This document shows, in pieces, positions 51,572 to 60,241 of a stretch of DNA of 64,000 nucleotides. Both the position numbers and the translations under genes were made by a program. Under the pieces are notes generated by a model. It worked only from the letters and a program-made list of their open reading frames with translations, did not search any database and had not been told where the DNA came from. This stretch comes from Bradyrhizobium sp. AUGA SZCCT0176 (GTDB lineage Bacteria; Pseudomonadota; Alphaproteobacteria; Rhizobiales; Xanthobacteraceae): assembly GCF_018130145.1 (NCBI RefSeq), contig NZ_JAFCMB010000016.1, positions 62,001-126,000 on the forward strand. The letters run 5' to 3'. How positions within the stretch are numbered: the stretch's first letter is position 1; each line of letters begins with the position of its first letter.

Positions 51572-52675
51572 CTACTGTTTGCCGGCGGTCGCGACCGCTT
51601 CGACGACCTGCTGATCGACGACGCTCAGGCGCCCCGGCAGCGCCCCTGAACGTACCAGCATCGCGACGTTGTTGGCGTCTTCGATCGTAAAGTTGCCCGA
51701 TATGATCGCCGAGCCGCCGGTGATCGGCTCGCTGATGATCGACTCCGACAGCACCTGGTCGTCAACGACGATCGCGAACGGCTTTGTGATATTCTCCTGC
51801 GTGATGGTGGCGAAGCGCCGGGCGCCGCGCGCATTCAAGCGGAACGACGCGATCGGCTGCTGCGTCCGCGGGTCGATCAAGGGCGACGCGTCGATGATAT
51901 CGTCGCCTTCCATTGCGACCTCCTTCAGGACCACAGAAGGCTCCCTGGTCTTGAAGTGGTAAAGAATTTCGGATGTCGGTGGCAGCGGACCTTTCTGAGC
52001 CAGCGCGGCGATCACGGACACATCGACCAGGCGAAACGTCACCCGCCCTCGCTTGCCGAGCAGCGCGCTCACGCGTTCGGGATCCCTGACGCCCGGCAGC
52101 AGCACACGAAGCCGGTCGGCCCCGTCGGGCTGCTGGCTGGCGTCCCTGATGCCTGCGTTGCGCAGGCGTTGGTCGATCATCTCGCCGGATTGCCTGACCA
52201 GTTCGCGCAGGCGCTCGGCGAACCCGGCCTCCGTCGGCATCAGGCGGATCAGCCCGTCACCGCTGTCGGCGACGCTGATCGTCTGTGCGCTGTAAGGCAA
52301 TTCTTTCGTGGATGGCACCAGCTTGGCCAGCACGCGTTGCCGGTCCTTGGGCTCGGCAATCCGGACCTCGACGCCGCCGTCGCGCATCGCCAGACCGGAA
52401 AACGGAATGCGCCCTTCCCGCACGGTCCGATACAAATCATCGCGCAGCTCCGTCACGACTGCTTCGCGCAACGCGGCGCTATCGACCTTGAACAGAATCT
52501 TGGAGCCGCCTTGCCTGGCCAGCGCCTGCTCGGCATTGGCCGCAATCGTCGCGCGCATCTTGTCGACCGCCTGCGCGTCATCGGACGTCGCGCGCGGCGC
52601 GGCCACCGCCGAACACGCGGCGGACGCCAGCATGAAGGCGACGATAAACCCTGCCTTCTTGCCTCGCGCGTACAT
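51572..52675 (-). CDS. SecD-like periplasmic domain protein without membrane channel
   Basis: 367 aa. Signal/anchor about 9-27 (FIVAFMLASAACSAVA). Then a SecD P1-like region: VDSAALREAVVTELRDDLYR, GGVEVRIAEPKDRQRVLAKL, DRLRVLLPGVRDPERVSALLGKRG (LVELPGv-like), GSAIISGNFTIEDANNVAMLVRSGALP, the last being the SecD motif before TM2. The protein then stops with VVDQQVVEAVATAGKQ, so the SecD/MMPL membrane half is absent. Either a free-standing periplasmic SecD paralogue or an accessory factor. Confidence 0.8.
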   Translation of the reverse strand: MYARGKKAGFIVAFMLASAACSAVAAPRATSDDAQAVDKMRATIAANAEQALARQGGSKILFKVDSAALREAVVTELRDDLYRTVREGRIPFSGLAMRDGGVEVRIAEPKDRQRVLAKLVPSTKELPYSAQTISVADSGDGLIRLMPTEAGFAERLRELVRQSGEMIDQRLRNAGIRDASQQPDGADRLRVLLPGVRDPERVSALLGKRGRVTFRLVDVSVIAALAQKGPLPPTSEILYHFKTREPSVVLKEVAMEGDDIIDASPLIDPRTQQPIASFRLNARGARRFATITQENITKPFAIVVDDQVLSESIISEPITGGSAIISGNFTIEDANNVAMLVRSGALPGRLSVVDQQVVEAVATAGKQ

Positions 52676-52813
52676 GGTCTCAGCATCCTCTCATCCGGCG
52701 GCACGGATGTGCCAGTCCTTTAGTGCCGGAGGGGCGCGCCGAGGTTCAAAGCCCTTGCCAAAGGCCCAGGGCCAATATGAACTCCCGTAGCTACTCAGGC
52801 TGGGAGACGTCGC

Positions 52814-54019
52814 GTGAGCCCGATCGATACGCTGTTCACCAACGCAAAATTCGCTGACGGTTCGCTCAATGATGTCGCCGTTGCGAACGGACGCATCAGC
52901 TCCGTTTCGAGGCCGGGAACCCAAATCTCCGTGGGTGCGCCGACACGCGATCTCGGCGGCGCGCTAATCGTTCCCGGGTTTGTCGAAGGACACATCCACC
53001 TCGACACCAGCTTCTACCGCGACGACTGGAAGCCCCACAAGCCCTATACCAACGGCTTCAATGTCCATGAACGCGTCGCCTTTCAGGCGCAAAATTTCGC
53101 CGAAGCCGCTCCCGTGGAAGTCCGCGCCCGAAATCAGCTCGAGCTTTGCATCGGCCATGGTTCGACGCATATGCGCAGCCATGTCACGGTGGACGGCACC
53201 ATCGGGCTCAGATCGCTGGAGAAGATTCTGGCGGTGCGCGAAGCCTACCGGAATATCATCGATATCCAGCTCGTCGCGTTCCCGCAGAGCGGCATCCTGC
53301 AAAGCCCCGGGACAGCTGAACTGCTCGATGAAGCGGTGGCGATGGGCGCTGATCTCGTCGGCGGCATAGATCCCGCAAGCTTTGATCGCGATGTCGAAAA
53401 GCATCTCGACATCGTATTCGGTGTTGCCGAGAAACGTGGCGTCGGCGTCGACATACATCTTCACGATAATGGCACGCTCGGAATCTTCGAAATCGAACAG
53501 ATTGCGGCGCGGTCGCGCGCGCTCGGCATGGGCGGCCTTGTCGCAATCAGCCACGCCTATGCGCTCGGCGATGTCGCCACGGACATCGCCAAACGCACGG
53601 CCGACGTTCTGGCGGAAAGCGACGTTGCGATCATGACCAACGCGCCTGGACGCCGGCCCTTTCCGCCCGTCGCCCTTCTGCGCGAGGCCGGCGTCACGGT
53701 ATTCGGCGGCAGCGACAATATCCGGGACTCCTGGTGGCCTTACGGCGATGGCGACATGCTGGGCCGCGCCAACATGATCGGCTACCGCTCCGGCTTCAAC
53801 ACCGACGACGAATTGGGGATCGCCTTTGACGTCGTGACCAGGGCCGGCGCGAAAGCGCTGCGGCTTAAGGGCTATGGGCTTGAGGTCGGCGACAAGGCCG
53901 ATTTCGTGACCTTGAATGCGCAACATGTGCCGGAGGCAGTGGTGGCGATCCCGCGCGGGCGATCGGTCTACAAGAATGGAAAACTTGTGGCTCGCGATGG
54001 CATGCTGGCCCGATCGTAA
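52814..54019 (+). CDS. CodA-like metal-dependent amidohydrolase (cytosine deaminase family)
   Basis: 401 aa from GTG 52814 (GGGAG upstream). Metal ligands His60/His62 (GHIHLD), IHLHDNG, ISHAY, and Asp in GGSDNIRDSWWP, in the order of cytosine deaminase-like enzymes. Deaminates or hydrolyses a heterocyclic compound in the cytoplasm. Convergent with tenA 33 bp away; a role in salvage of thiamine pyrimidine is possible but unproven. Confidence 0.88.
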   Translation: MSPIDTLFTNAKFADGSLNDVAVANGRISSVSRPGTQISVGAPTRDLGGALIVPGFVEGHIHLDTSFYRDDWKPHKPYTNGFNVHERVAFQAQNFAEAAPVEVRARNQLELCIGHGSTHMRSHVTVDGTIGLRSLEKILAVREAYRNIIDIQLVAFPQSGILQSPGTAELLDEAVAMGADLVGGIDPASFDRDVEKHLDIVFGVAEKRGVGVDIHLHDNGTLGIFEIEQIAARSRALGMGGLVAISHAYALGDVATDIAKRTADVLAESDVAIMTNAPGRRPFPPVALLREAGVTVFGGSDNIRDSWWPYGDGDMLGRANMIGYRSGFNTDDELGIAFDVVTRAGAKALRLKGYGLEVGDKADFVTLNAQHVPEAVVAIPRGRSVYKNGKLVARDGMLARS

Positions 54020-54052
54020 GCCTGCCGCGACCCCGGACCTGCTAGCGACCTA

Positions 54053-54721
54053 TCAAGACTTGCCCACGCGCCAGCCCATTTCCCAGAAGTCGGCTTCGAG
54101 CCGGGTTGCTTCCTTGAAGGTCGCGATCAGCTCGGCCTCGCGGGCCGGCGTCGCGTAGCGATCGGCAAGGGATTCCAGATGCGCCCGCGCGTTCGCCGCA
54201 ACTTCCTGATAGGGCGCACCGGCATATTCGGCGATCCAGACACGATATGGGTTGGTTGCGAGCAGCGCGTTCGGGTGCGCGACGAGCCTGGTTGCGATCT
54301 CGGCGTAGCCGATCACGCAAGGCGCCAGCGCCACCTTGAGCGACAGCAGGTCGCCGCGCATCCCGGCGTCGAGCACATAGCGGGTATAGGCCAGCATCTC
54401 GACCGCCGGAGGGGCTTGTTCGAGATCGCCGGGCGACAGCCCCCAGCCGGCGCAAAGTTTGACGTGCAGGTCCATCTCGACGTCGAGAATCGCCGAAAGG
54501 CCGGCCGCCGCCTCGCGCATGTCCGCCAGCTGAGGCGCCTTGTAGACCGCGAGCGCGTAGGCGCGCGCAAACTCGATCAGGAACAGATAATCCTGAACGA
54601 GATAGTGACGAAACGCCGCCTCGGCGAGCGAGCCGTCCGCCATGGCGTTCGTAAAGGCATGCTCGGTGTAGGCGCGCCACTCGGCGGATGCTGCGGTCTT
54701 CAATCGCTCGAAGAAACTCAT
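54053..54721 (-). CDS. tenA: TenA-family thiaminase/aminopyrimidine aminohydrolase
   Basis: 222 aa. Asp44 (QDY) and Cys135 (APCVIGY) fall at the positions of the active-site residues of Bacillus TenA, with Glu209 in a C-terminal RLEADFWEM helix. Hydrolyses 4-amino-5-aminomethyl-2-methylpyrimidine to HMP in thiamine salvage. I found no TPP riboswitch motif upstream. Convergent with the CodA-like gene. Confidence 0.92.
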   Translation of the reverse strand: MSFFERLKTAASAEWRAYTEHAFTNAMADGSLAEAAFRHYLVQDYLFLIEFARAYALAVYKAPQLADMREAAAGLSAILDVEMDLHVKLCAGWGLSPGDLEQAPPAVEMLAYTRYVLDAGMRGDLLSLKVALAPCVIGYAEIATRLVAHPNALLATNPYRVWIAEYAGAPYQEVAANARAHLESLADRYATPAREAELIATFKEATRLEADFWEMGWRVGKS

Positions 54722-54922
54722 GATCTTTCGCTGGGCTGGCTTTTCAACGGATGGCTTGTCGGTGATAACAGACCACTGCGGCCCGGGACAATGCCCGCTC
54801 TGCGCAGAAGCATTTCATAGCCGGATGGAGCACGACGGCAGCTTGAATGCTGCTGCGACGTTTCGCGGATCAGCCAGCGCTGCCGGCGCTGGAACCCCGC
54901 GGCCTGGACGGCGTTGACGTGT

Positions 54923-55171
54923 ATGGCAACCGTTTTGCGAAAACCCGTGATCATTGCCGCGATTGTCGCGGCCGTCTCGATTACCACCATCATCCTGGTA
55001 GATCACACCAACCTGATCATTGACCGACGGCCACCCCAGACGCCTCCCGGCACGACATTCAATACGGTGAATGACGCCGGCGCGACGGTTAATCCGACCC
55101 GGCCTGAATCTGCGATCAAGCCGACGCCGCCCGGCCCGGCACCGGTTCAGCCGGCCATCCCGGCCAAGTAG
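54923..55171 (+). CDS. Small single-pass membrane protein with Pro-rich tail, 82 aa
   Basis: ATG 54923. TM helix about 7-27 (KPVIIAAIVAAVSITTIIL), then a Pro-rich tail (RRPPQTPPGTT, KPTPPGPAPVQP). No family recognised; weak ribosome site. Confidence 0.55.
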   Translation: MATVLRKPVIIAAIVAAVSITTIILVDHTNLIIDRRPPQTPPGTTFNTVNDAGATVNPTRPESAIKPTPPGPAPVQPAIPAK

Positions 55172-55303
55172 CCGACAGCCCCGCTGGTGCGCAAAAAAAC
55201 CGATGGTGGTTGCCGGCAATCGCCTGCGAGTCGATGAATTCAGGATATCGGGCCGCGCCTTGCGCGGGACCCGTTGGCTAATCCGGCCGCCGGCCCTACC
55301 GGG

Positions 55304-55489
55304 TCACTTGGCGTAGCCCTGGGATCGCAGCCACGCGACCTTGCGGTTTCCGTTCATCCAGTCGTCGGCATCTGCCTTGCTGGTCAGCCCGGTGATCTCG
55401 CGTTGTTCGCTGCCAGGATAATCTGCCTGGATAGTCCAGTCGTCATCTGCGATCCGGACGGTCTTGAAGGTCACTTTTGCTTTTGCCAT
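55304..55489 (-). CDS. Small hypothetical protein, 61 aa
   Basis: ATG 55489. Single-domain beta/alpha protein (MAKAKVTFKTVRIADDDWTI .. VAWLRSQGYAK). Similar in layout to the protein at 60242-60421 (WRWAVTLDDHT). No family name known to me. Confidence 0.6.
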   Translation of the reverse strand: MAKAKVTFKTVRIADDDWTIQADYPGSEQREITGLTSKADADDWMNGNRKVAWLRSQGYAK

Positions 55490-55562
55490 GAGACATTATG
55501 CACCATCCGGAGGGGACTGTGTGAGGTTTCTGAGGATTGAAACCAGCGCGCGGGCAATGAAA

Positions 55563-55587
55563 AAGGCCGCCAACCGAGGCGGCCTTA
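55563..55587 (-). terminator. Terminator of the GNAT gene
   Basis: AAGGCCGCC-AACCGA-GGCGGCCTT; on the minus strand it is followed by TTTTTC. The stem begins within the stop codon of the GNAT gene. Confidence 0.8.
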
Positions 55588-56040
55588 TCGTTCCAGCACA
55601 TAGACCGTCTGGTTATGCTCCCCCACCCCGTGCTCGATGGGGTCCATCCCATCCGCGTGTAGAATGCCAATCGCTCCGGCGATGAGCACAGATAGGCGCG
55701 CGGGAAGCCGCGTTCGAAACAGCATTGCGCCGCATGCCCGCACCAGCGCGCGTCCAACCTCTTGCCGCCTGTGCTCCGGCTCAACCCACACGGCGGCTAC
55801 CCACGGCGCGTACTGCCTGCGTTCGGGAAGATCGCACGCGATGCCCAGTGTCGACCCCAGATACCGATCTCCGTCCGCCGCGACGACAGCAAAGGAGATG
55901 GGATCGCCCTTCATCATATCGAGCAAGCCGTTCGATACCGTGGAGTATGGGTGGCCGGAGGGGTCCCACCAGGCACGCCACACCCGGTCAGCGACGGTAT
56001 TGAAGAACTCAGGCCGCTCCCGCAGGTCAAATATCTGCAA
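55585..56040 (-). CDS. GNAT-family N-acetyltransferase
   Basis: 151 aa from TTG 56040, with GGGGGA upstream; a longer frame starts 42 codons earlier but has no family match there. Core AAVWVEPEHRRQEVGRALVRA is the acetyl-CoA binding loop (Q/RxxGxG/A degenerate), with IAGAIGILHADGMDP following. Substrate unknown. Terminator overlaps the stop codon. Confidence 0.75.
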   Translation of the reverse strand: MQIFDLRERPEFFNTVADRVWRAWWDPSGHPYSTVSNGLLDMMKGDPISFAVVAADGDRYLGSTLGIACDLPERRQYAPWVAAVWVEPEHRRQEVGRALVRACGAMLFRTRLPARLSVLIAGAIGILHADGMDPIEHGVGEHNQTVYVLER

Positions 56041-56188
56041 ATGACGTCCCCCGACAAGGACGGCGAAATTTCTAGCCAGGACACTCCCGAAATCAATTTG
56101 GGCCACCGGGGGCAGACACGGACGTCGCCCAGGACGGACCGGCGACAGCTTGATCCGCCTGCCCAAATTGAAAGCATAACGGCAACAA

Positions 56189-56206
56189 TTCCGTAGAAGT
56201 ACGGAA
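56189..56206. promoter_or_regulatory. Palindrome TTCCGTA-GAAG-TACGGAA
   Basis: Perfect 7-bp arms, 4-bp spacer; same core as 15788-15801. Lies between the leftward GNAT gene and the rightward TadG-like gene. Confidence 0.5.
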
Positions 56207-56267
56207 ATCGCGCACCGCCAAAGCAGCGCCTTGCGGGAAATCGCGGGGATCGTTCAATGGAACTTTA

Positions 56268-57647
56268 GTGTTTGCCGTCTATCAAGCCCGGCACCGACCA
56301 TTACCGGCTGACATAGATCCGAGGGCGAGCCCAACCGTGCATCTTCAATTTTTTCGGGCTCTGGCCAACGTTGCCAATTCGACGAGGATCGGCGCGATCG
56401 AGTGCGTCGCCCGCTTTGGAAAAAACAGCTCGGGCAATATCGCGGTCCTGTTCGGGATTGTCCTGGTGCCCCTGCTGATCGCCGTCGGCTGCGCCATCGA
56501 CTATTCGGTGGCGAACAATCAGCGCACCAAGATGCAGTCGGCGCTCGATGCCGCGATCCTGGCCGGCTCGATCGCCGGCAAACAAGCGCTCGATTCCGGC
56601 GCCAGCAGCACCGCGGCGATTGCGGCAGCCAATGCCGCTGCCGCCAATTTCTTCTCCGCCAATATGACATCGGGCATCTCGGCCAGCATCAGTACCACCT
56701 TCACGATGAACGGCCTCACGCTTGCAGGAAAGGGAACGGCGACGGGCACCGTTTCCAACTCCTTCATGAAGGTGGCCGGCCATCCGACCACGCAATTGTC
56801 GACGGCCTCGCAGTCGAGCTCGACGGCCCAACCTTACCTGAACGTCTACCTCCTGATCGACATCTCCGCATCGATGCTGTTGCCCTCGACCAGTGCGGGC
56901 ATCACGCAGATGATGAACGGCCAGGGCGGCTGCGCGCTGGCCTGTCATGACAAGGCCAACGGCACCGATTCATATGCCTGGGCCCTGAACAAGGGAATCG
57001 AATTGCGCTACCAGGTCGTCAATCAGGGCGTCCAGAATCTGCTGACACACCTCAACAGCAATTCCAGCCTGAAATCCCACGTCAAGGTCGGGCTGTGGTC
57101 GTTCGACGACAACCTGACGCAACTGACGGCTCCGACCTACACCTATTCGATGGTATCCGGCAATTTCCCGGCGCCTGCGCTTGCCAACACCGACGCATCG
57201 GCGGCAACGCCCTTCAACAGCCTGATATCGAAATTCATCAGCGATGTCGGCCCCGCCGGTGACGGCAGCTCAGCGTCGAGTCCGCTGAAAATGGTGATCA
57301 TTGCCACCGACGGCGTCAACGATCCGACACGGGCGTGGGTCTCGGAGCCATCGCTTCGATCCCAGGTCAAGGTGTTCGATACGGCCTTCTGCAGCACGTT
57401 CAAGAGCAAGGGCGTCACCGTTGCGATCATCAATACGCCCTATTACCCGATGACCTGGGACTGGGGTTACAACGCGACGCTCGGCCAGCCCGGCAGCCTC
57501 GGCGGCGCGACCCGCGTCGACGATATTCCGATCGCCTTGTCGGCGTGCGCGGGCAAGTATTTTACGGTGGCGTCGGACGTCGCCTCGATCCAATCGGCGT
57601 TCACAAAGCTTTTTGTGGCGGCGTCGCCGATACGGCTGACGAACTAG
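56268..57647 (+). CDS. TadG/TadE-like protein with von Willebrand A domain
   Basis: 459 aa. Start GTG 56268 is uncertain; GTG 56337 is an alternative. N-terminal TadE/TadG membrane segment FGKNSSGNIAVLFGIVLVPLLIAVGCAIDYS (the first half of it, about residues 50-80). vWA domain begins VYLLIDISASM (DxSxS MIDAS-like), and IIATDGVNDP later. Such proteins belong to Flp/tad pilus loci, but no other tad gene is nearby. Ser/Thr/Ala-rich linker between the parts. Confidence 0.82.
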   Translation: MFAVYQARHRPLPADIDPRASPTVHLQFFRALANVANSTRIGAIECVARFGKNSSGNIAVLFGIVLVPLLIAVGCAIDYSVANNQRTKMQSALDAAILAGSIAGKQALDSGASSTAAIAAANAAAANFFSANMTSGISASISTTFTMNGLTLAGKGTATGTVSNSFMKVAGHPTTQLSTASQSSSTAQPYLNVYLLIDISASMLLPSTSAGITQMMNGQGGCALACHDKANGTDSYAWALNKGIELRYQVVNQGVQNLLTHLNSNSSLKSHVKVGLWSFDDNLTQLTAPTYTYSMVSGNFPAPALANTDASAATPFNSLISKFISDVGPAGDGSSASSPLKMVIIATDGVNDPTRAWVSEPSLRSQVKVFDTAFCSTFKSKGVTVAIINTPYYPMTWDWGYNATLGQPGSLGGATRVDDIPIALSACAGKYFTVASDVASIQSAFTKLFVAASPIRLTN

Positions 57648-57649
57648 CG

Positions 57650-57940
57650 CGTGGACTCATAAGCGCGGAGCCATAGCCTGATTGACGCAAGTTGCACGAA
57701 GGCAAGGAAGTTGGCAGCCAGCTCGTCGTAGCGCGCCGCAACCCGACGGCATTGCTTGATCGGGTTGAAGAAACGCTCGATCCGGTTGCGCCGCGGTAGA
57801 GATAAGGGCTGCAGCAGATCGGATCGTTGCGATTGCGTTTTGGCGGGATGTTGGCCCATGCGCCTCGCCTATGGCGAGCCCCCTGATCCAATCGGCGTCA
57901 TAGCCACGTCGGCAAGCAACGTTGATAAAGACCTGACCTA
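57650..57940 (-). pseudogene. IS5-type transposase C-terminal relic
   Basis: Fragments in three frames: RGYDADWIRGLA, then AWANIPPKRNRNDPICCSPY, then RRNRIERFFNPIKQCRRVAA and RYDELAANFLAFVQLASIRL. These are the end of an IS5/IS427-group transposase including the YREK-like ERFFN..R region. The N-terminal half is missing and at least two frameshifts are present. It directly abuts the stop of the hydrolase gene. Confidence 0.75.
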
Positions 57941-58684
57941 GCTGAGGTTTGCCAAGAACGCGTTTATCGCATCCGCTCCTTGTTTGGGCTGCTGGCACAT
58001 CCACCAATGACCCGCTCCTTCCAGCACTGCGACTTTTGCGCCGGCGCGCTCGGCAGAACGGCGCGCGAGCGTTTCTCCGCCAACAAAGGTATCTTCCGTA
58101 GCGATAATCGCTAGGCCGGGTTTGGCAACGGCTCGCGGCAAGCTCGCACCGAGATCGCGCATCACCGGTTGAGCGGCTGATCTGTACAGCGACAAAATCG
58201 CTCGACCCAGGTCCGCGTTCGCACCTGCGATCACTTTCTGAGCGATTGCTCTGGTCATGCCCAGGCTCACGTACCGCTCGACTCGGGCCTCTGCCGGCAT
58301 GCTGGCCATCTGTGCAAGCGCCTGCTCGCCGATTTCTGCCGTCTGCCAAGCCTGTGCCATGTCGTGCCAGACGTAATCAGGGTCGAAGGCGCCCAAAATA
58401 TCACTTGCCCAGGACCGTATCAGATCTGGACGGTCCATCGCGATGCGGATGACATGTCCGCCACCCCAATCATGTCCCACAAGATCGATGGGTTGTGCCA
58501 ACTTTCCAAGTTCGACGGCGAGCCAGTCGCGATAAGCGTCGGTGGAACAGTCAAAGCCCGAAGGGATTGCGGAGCCAAACCCGGGTGGAGACAGACGAAC
58601 AACGTCGTGGTTGCGCAAATGCGGGACTAGGTCGTCCCATACTGCCTCTGTTTCAGGATTTCCGTGAACGAAAACAATCGTCAT
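57938..58684 (-). CDS. Alpha/beta hydrolase (haloalkane dehalogenase/epoxide hydrolase type)
   Basis: 248 aa. Oxyanion HGNPET (7-12), nucleophile Asp72 in VGHDWGG, and His in EGAGHWWM. An Asp nucleophile with the HGNP..W pattern indicates the dehalogenase/epoxide hydrolase subgroup rather than esterases. Substrate unknown. Start ATG 58684. Confidence 0.88.
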   Translation of the reverse strand: MTIVFVHGNPETEAVWDDLVPHLRNHDVVRLSPPGFGSAIPSGFDCSTDAYRDWLAVELGKLAQPIDLVGHDWGGGHVIRIAMDRPDLIRSWASDILGAFDPDYVWHDMAQAWQTAEIGEQALAQMASMPAEARVERYVSLGMTRAIAQKVIAGANADLGRAILSLYRSAAQPVMRDLGASLPRAVAKPGLAIIATEDTFVGGETLARRSAERAGAKVAVLEGAGHWWMCQQPKQGADAINAFLANLS

Positions 58685-59064
58685 CGCAGATCCCGCTTAA
58701 ACAACGTTTTCGCAATGCCTGTGCGTACCGCCGTAACCTATCGCTTCGACGTTAATGCGGAAAGCGGGCTTCAAGGTGGTTTTTTGGTCGGGTCACGGTA
58801 AATTTGGGGTGGGCATGTCAGCTCATGGGCACTTCTCGGACATCCAGCATTGTCCGCTTTCTAGTCGCTATTGGTGGCATAGCGGACATCGGAAATTTAT
58901 GAGTACGGCCTAACGCACCGGGCGGATGAGCTGGAGCACCATCGCCGTTCGAACCCAAGACAGGATAGCGGACTGCGCCGCCATCTGTTCATCGGGCCGC
59001 GCCTTGCGCGACCCGTCGGGCTCTTTCCGCCCTATGGCCCTGGCCGAAACAGGCAGCGCGCAGA
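58685..59064. other. 380-bp intergenic region
   Basis: Separates the hydrolase gene (transcribed leftward) from the end of the DUF3551 gene. Composition is more AT-rich near 58780-58910. I see no supported ORF, terminator or repeat. Confidence 0.35.
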
Positions 59065-59328
59065 TCAGTACCGGTCGTAGTAACGGCCGCGCGGATAGTA
59101 GGCGTAAGCGTGCATGGGGTTGATGCCGCAATAGGCGTCGGTCCCGTACGCGGTCGCCATGCACTGCTGGTAGCTGGAGAACTGGCAATTGCCGGGATAG
59201 CCCCACTGGCGGCCTTGCAGGCAATAGCGATCCTGGATGCGCTCGGCTGCGGGTGCTGGCGACATCGATCCGACGACGGTCAAGGCTGAAACGGCTGCCA
59301 GAATGGCAAGGGAAACATTGCGGCGCAT
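59065..59328 (-). CDS. DUF3551 secreted small protein (copy 2)
   Basis: 87 aa from ATG 59328 (GAGGAG upstream). Signal peptide to about residue 28 (SPAPAAE); mature DRYCLQGRQWGYPGNCQFSS, YQQCMATAYGTDAYCGINP, with Cys in DUF3551 spacing and a Tyr/Arg-rich tail. More diverged from copies 1 and 3. Function unknown. Confidence 0.8.
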   Translation of the reverse strand: MRRNVSLAILAAVSALTVVGSMSPAPAAERIQDRYCLQGRQWGYPGNCQFSSYQQCMATAYGTDAYCGINPMHAYAYYPRGRYYDRY

Positions 59329-59607
59329 GGTCGAAACTCCTCGAATTGCTGTGAATTGCTTTCGATAGATAGACGGGCCAACCCCTCCAAAAGTTCAAAC
59401 CCCCGGGGCGGATTAATTCCTGGTCATGTTCGGGGCGTTCATGACGTGGCTGGTCGCTGCCGGCGGATGATATCTGTTGTTGGGGTGCATCGCCGCCACA
59501 GCGAGCAGGGCGAGAAGCCGACTATCTTGCGCATCGTCCCGCTCGGTGTTTGGCGAGGAGCTCGCCGTTGATCTGGAGCGAGTGTGCCGAGGCTGTTTTT
59601 GCAGGAA

Positions 59608-59623
59608 TGTGATCGGAATCACA
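59608..59623. promoter_or_regulatory. CRP consensus-like palindrome TGTGA-n6-TCACA
   Basis: TGTGATCGGAATCACA matches the enteric CRP consensus arms exactly. No gene start lies within 100 bp on either side that I can support; the nearest + gene starts at 59944, the nearest - gene at 59328. Confidence 0.5.
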
Positions 59624-59662
59624 AAGGGCGCCCAACTGAAGCGGCCTTATCAGTGTTGATGC

Positions 59663-59708
59663 TCAAGCCTATCACCAAGCCTAATAACGAAGCCTTGTAA
59701 CGAAGCCT
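59663..59708. repeat. Short tandem repeat, four AAGCCT units at 12-13 bp
   Basis: AAGCCT occurs at 59665, 59677, 59690 and 59703, each in a similar CnAAGCCTnnTAAC context. Lies in the 615-bp spacer 59329-59943, which otherwise contains only the CRP-like palindrome and unsupported short frames. Confidence 0.5.
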
Positions 59709-59943
59709 CGGCCGCTCGGAACCTTCTGACCCATCACGGATTTTCACCCCATGTACCTGAAAAAGCCGGCAGGGATGACCGAGGCGGCTAAATTCGAGGG
59801 CGTGCGGCGGGAGAAGGCGCTAGTATTAGTGACCGTGTTGCGCGTCTGTGCCGTGCTTTGGCGGCAGACGTTTCGCTCCGGCAAGCGGGCTCAACAATAA
59901 ACCCGCGAGGCTGTTCTGGTTGGCGACTTCGAGGGATGTTCCG

Positions 59944-60210
59944 ATGCGCATTTTGGCTTTGGCGTTTCTGACGATTGGTCTGGTTACCGCAGCCGAACAA
60001 GCTCCGGCTCAGACCTATGACCCGGCGTTTCCAGTTTGTGCGCATGTCGTTCCACCGAGAGGCGGTTCTTTCGAAGATTGCACCTACTATACGATGGCCC
60101 AATGCGCGGCATCGGCTTCCGGCCGCGCTGCGCAGTGCCTCCTCAACCCGTTTTACGCTCATGCGGCAGCGCCGAGACAAAGCGAGCGGCGTTATCGCCG
60201 GGGCTACTGA
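59944..60210 (+). CDS. DUF3551 secreted small protein (copy 3)
   Basis: 88 aa from ATG 59944. Signal peptide ends APA/AQTYDP; mature AQTYDPAFPVCAHVVPPR, EDCTYYTMAQCAASASGRAA, QCLLNPFYAH, closely like copy 1 (ASGRAAQC and YDPxxPVC shared). C-terminal Arg/Tyr-rich tail. Function unknown. Confidence 0.85.
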   Translation: MRILALAFLTIGLVTAAEQAPAQTYDPAFPVCAHVVPPRGGSFEDCTYYTMAQCAASASGRAAQCLLNPFYAHAAAPRQSERRYRRGY

Positions 60211-60241
60211 GCCGGTCTGGCAGGCCCGTTGGCGGCCCTAT

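Noticed and set aside
54722..54922. Possible TPP riboswitch before tenA
   Set aside because: No CUGAGA or ACCUGAUC-type thi-box elements are present.
59413..59622. 69-codon leftward open frame
   Set aside because: No ribosome site, no recognisable sequence; its start falls in the CRP-like palindrome.
59751..59900. 49-codon ORF starting MYLKKPAGM
   Set aside because: No ribosome site or similarity; could be chance.
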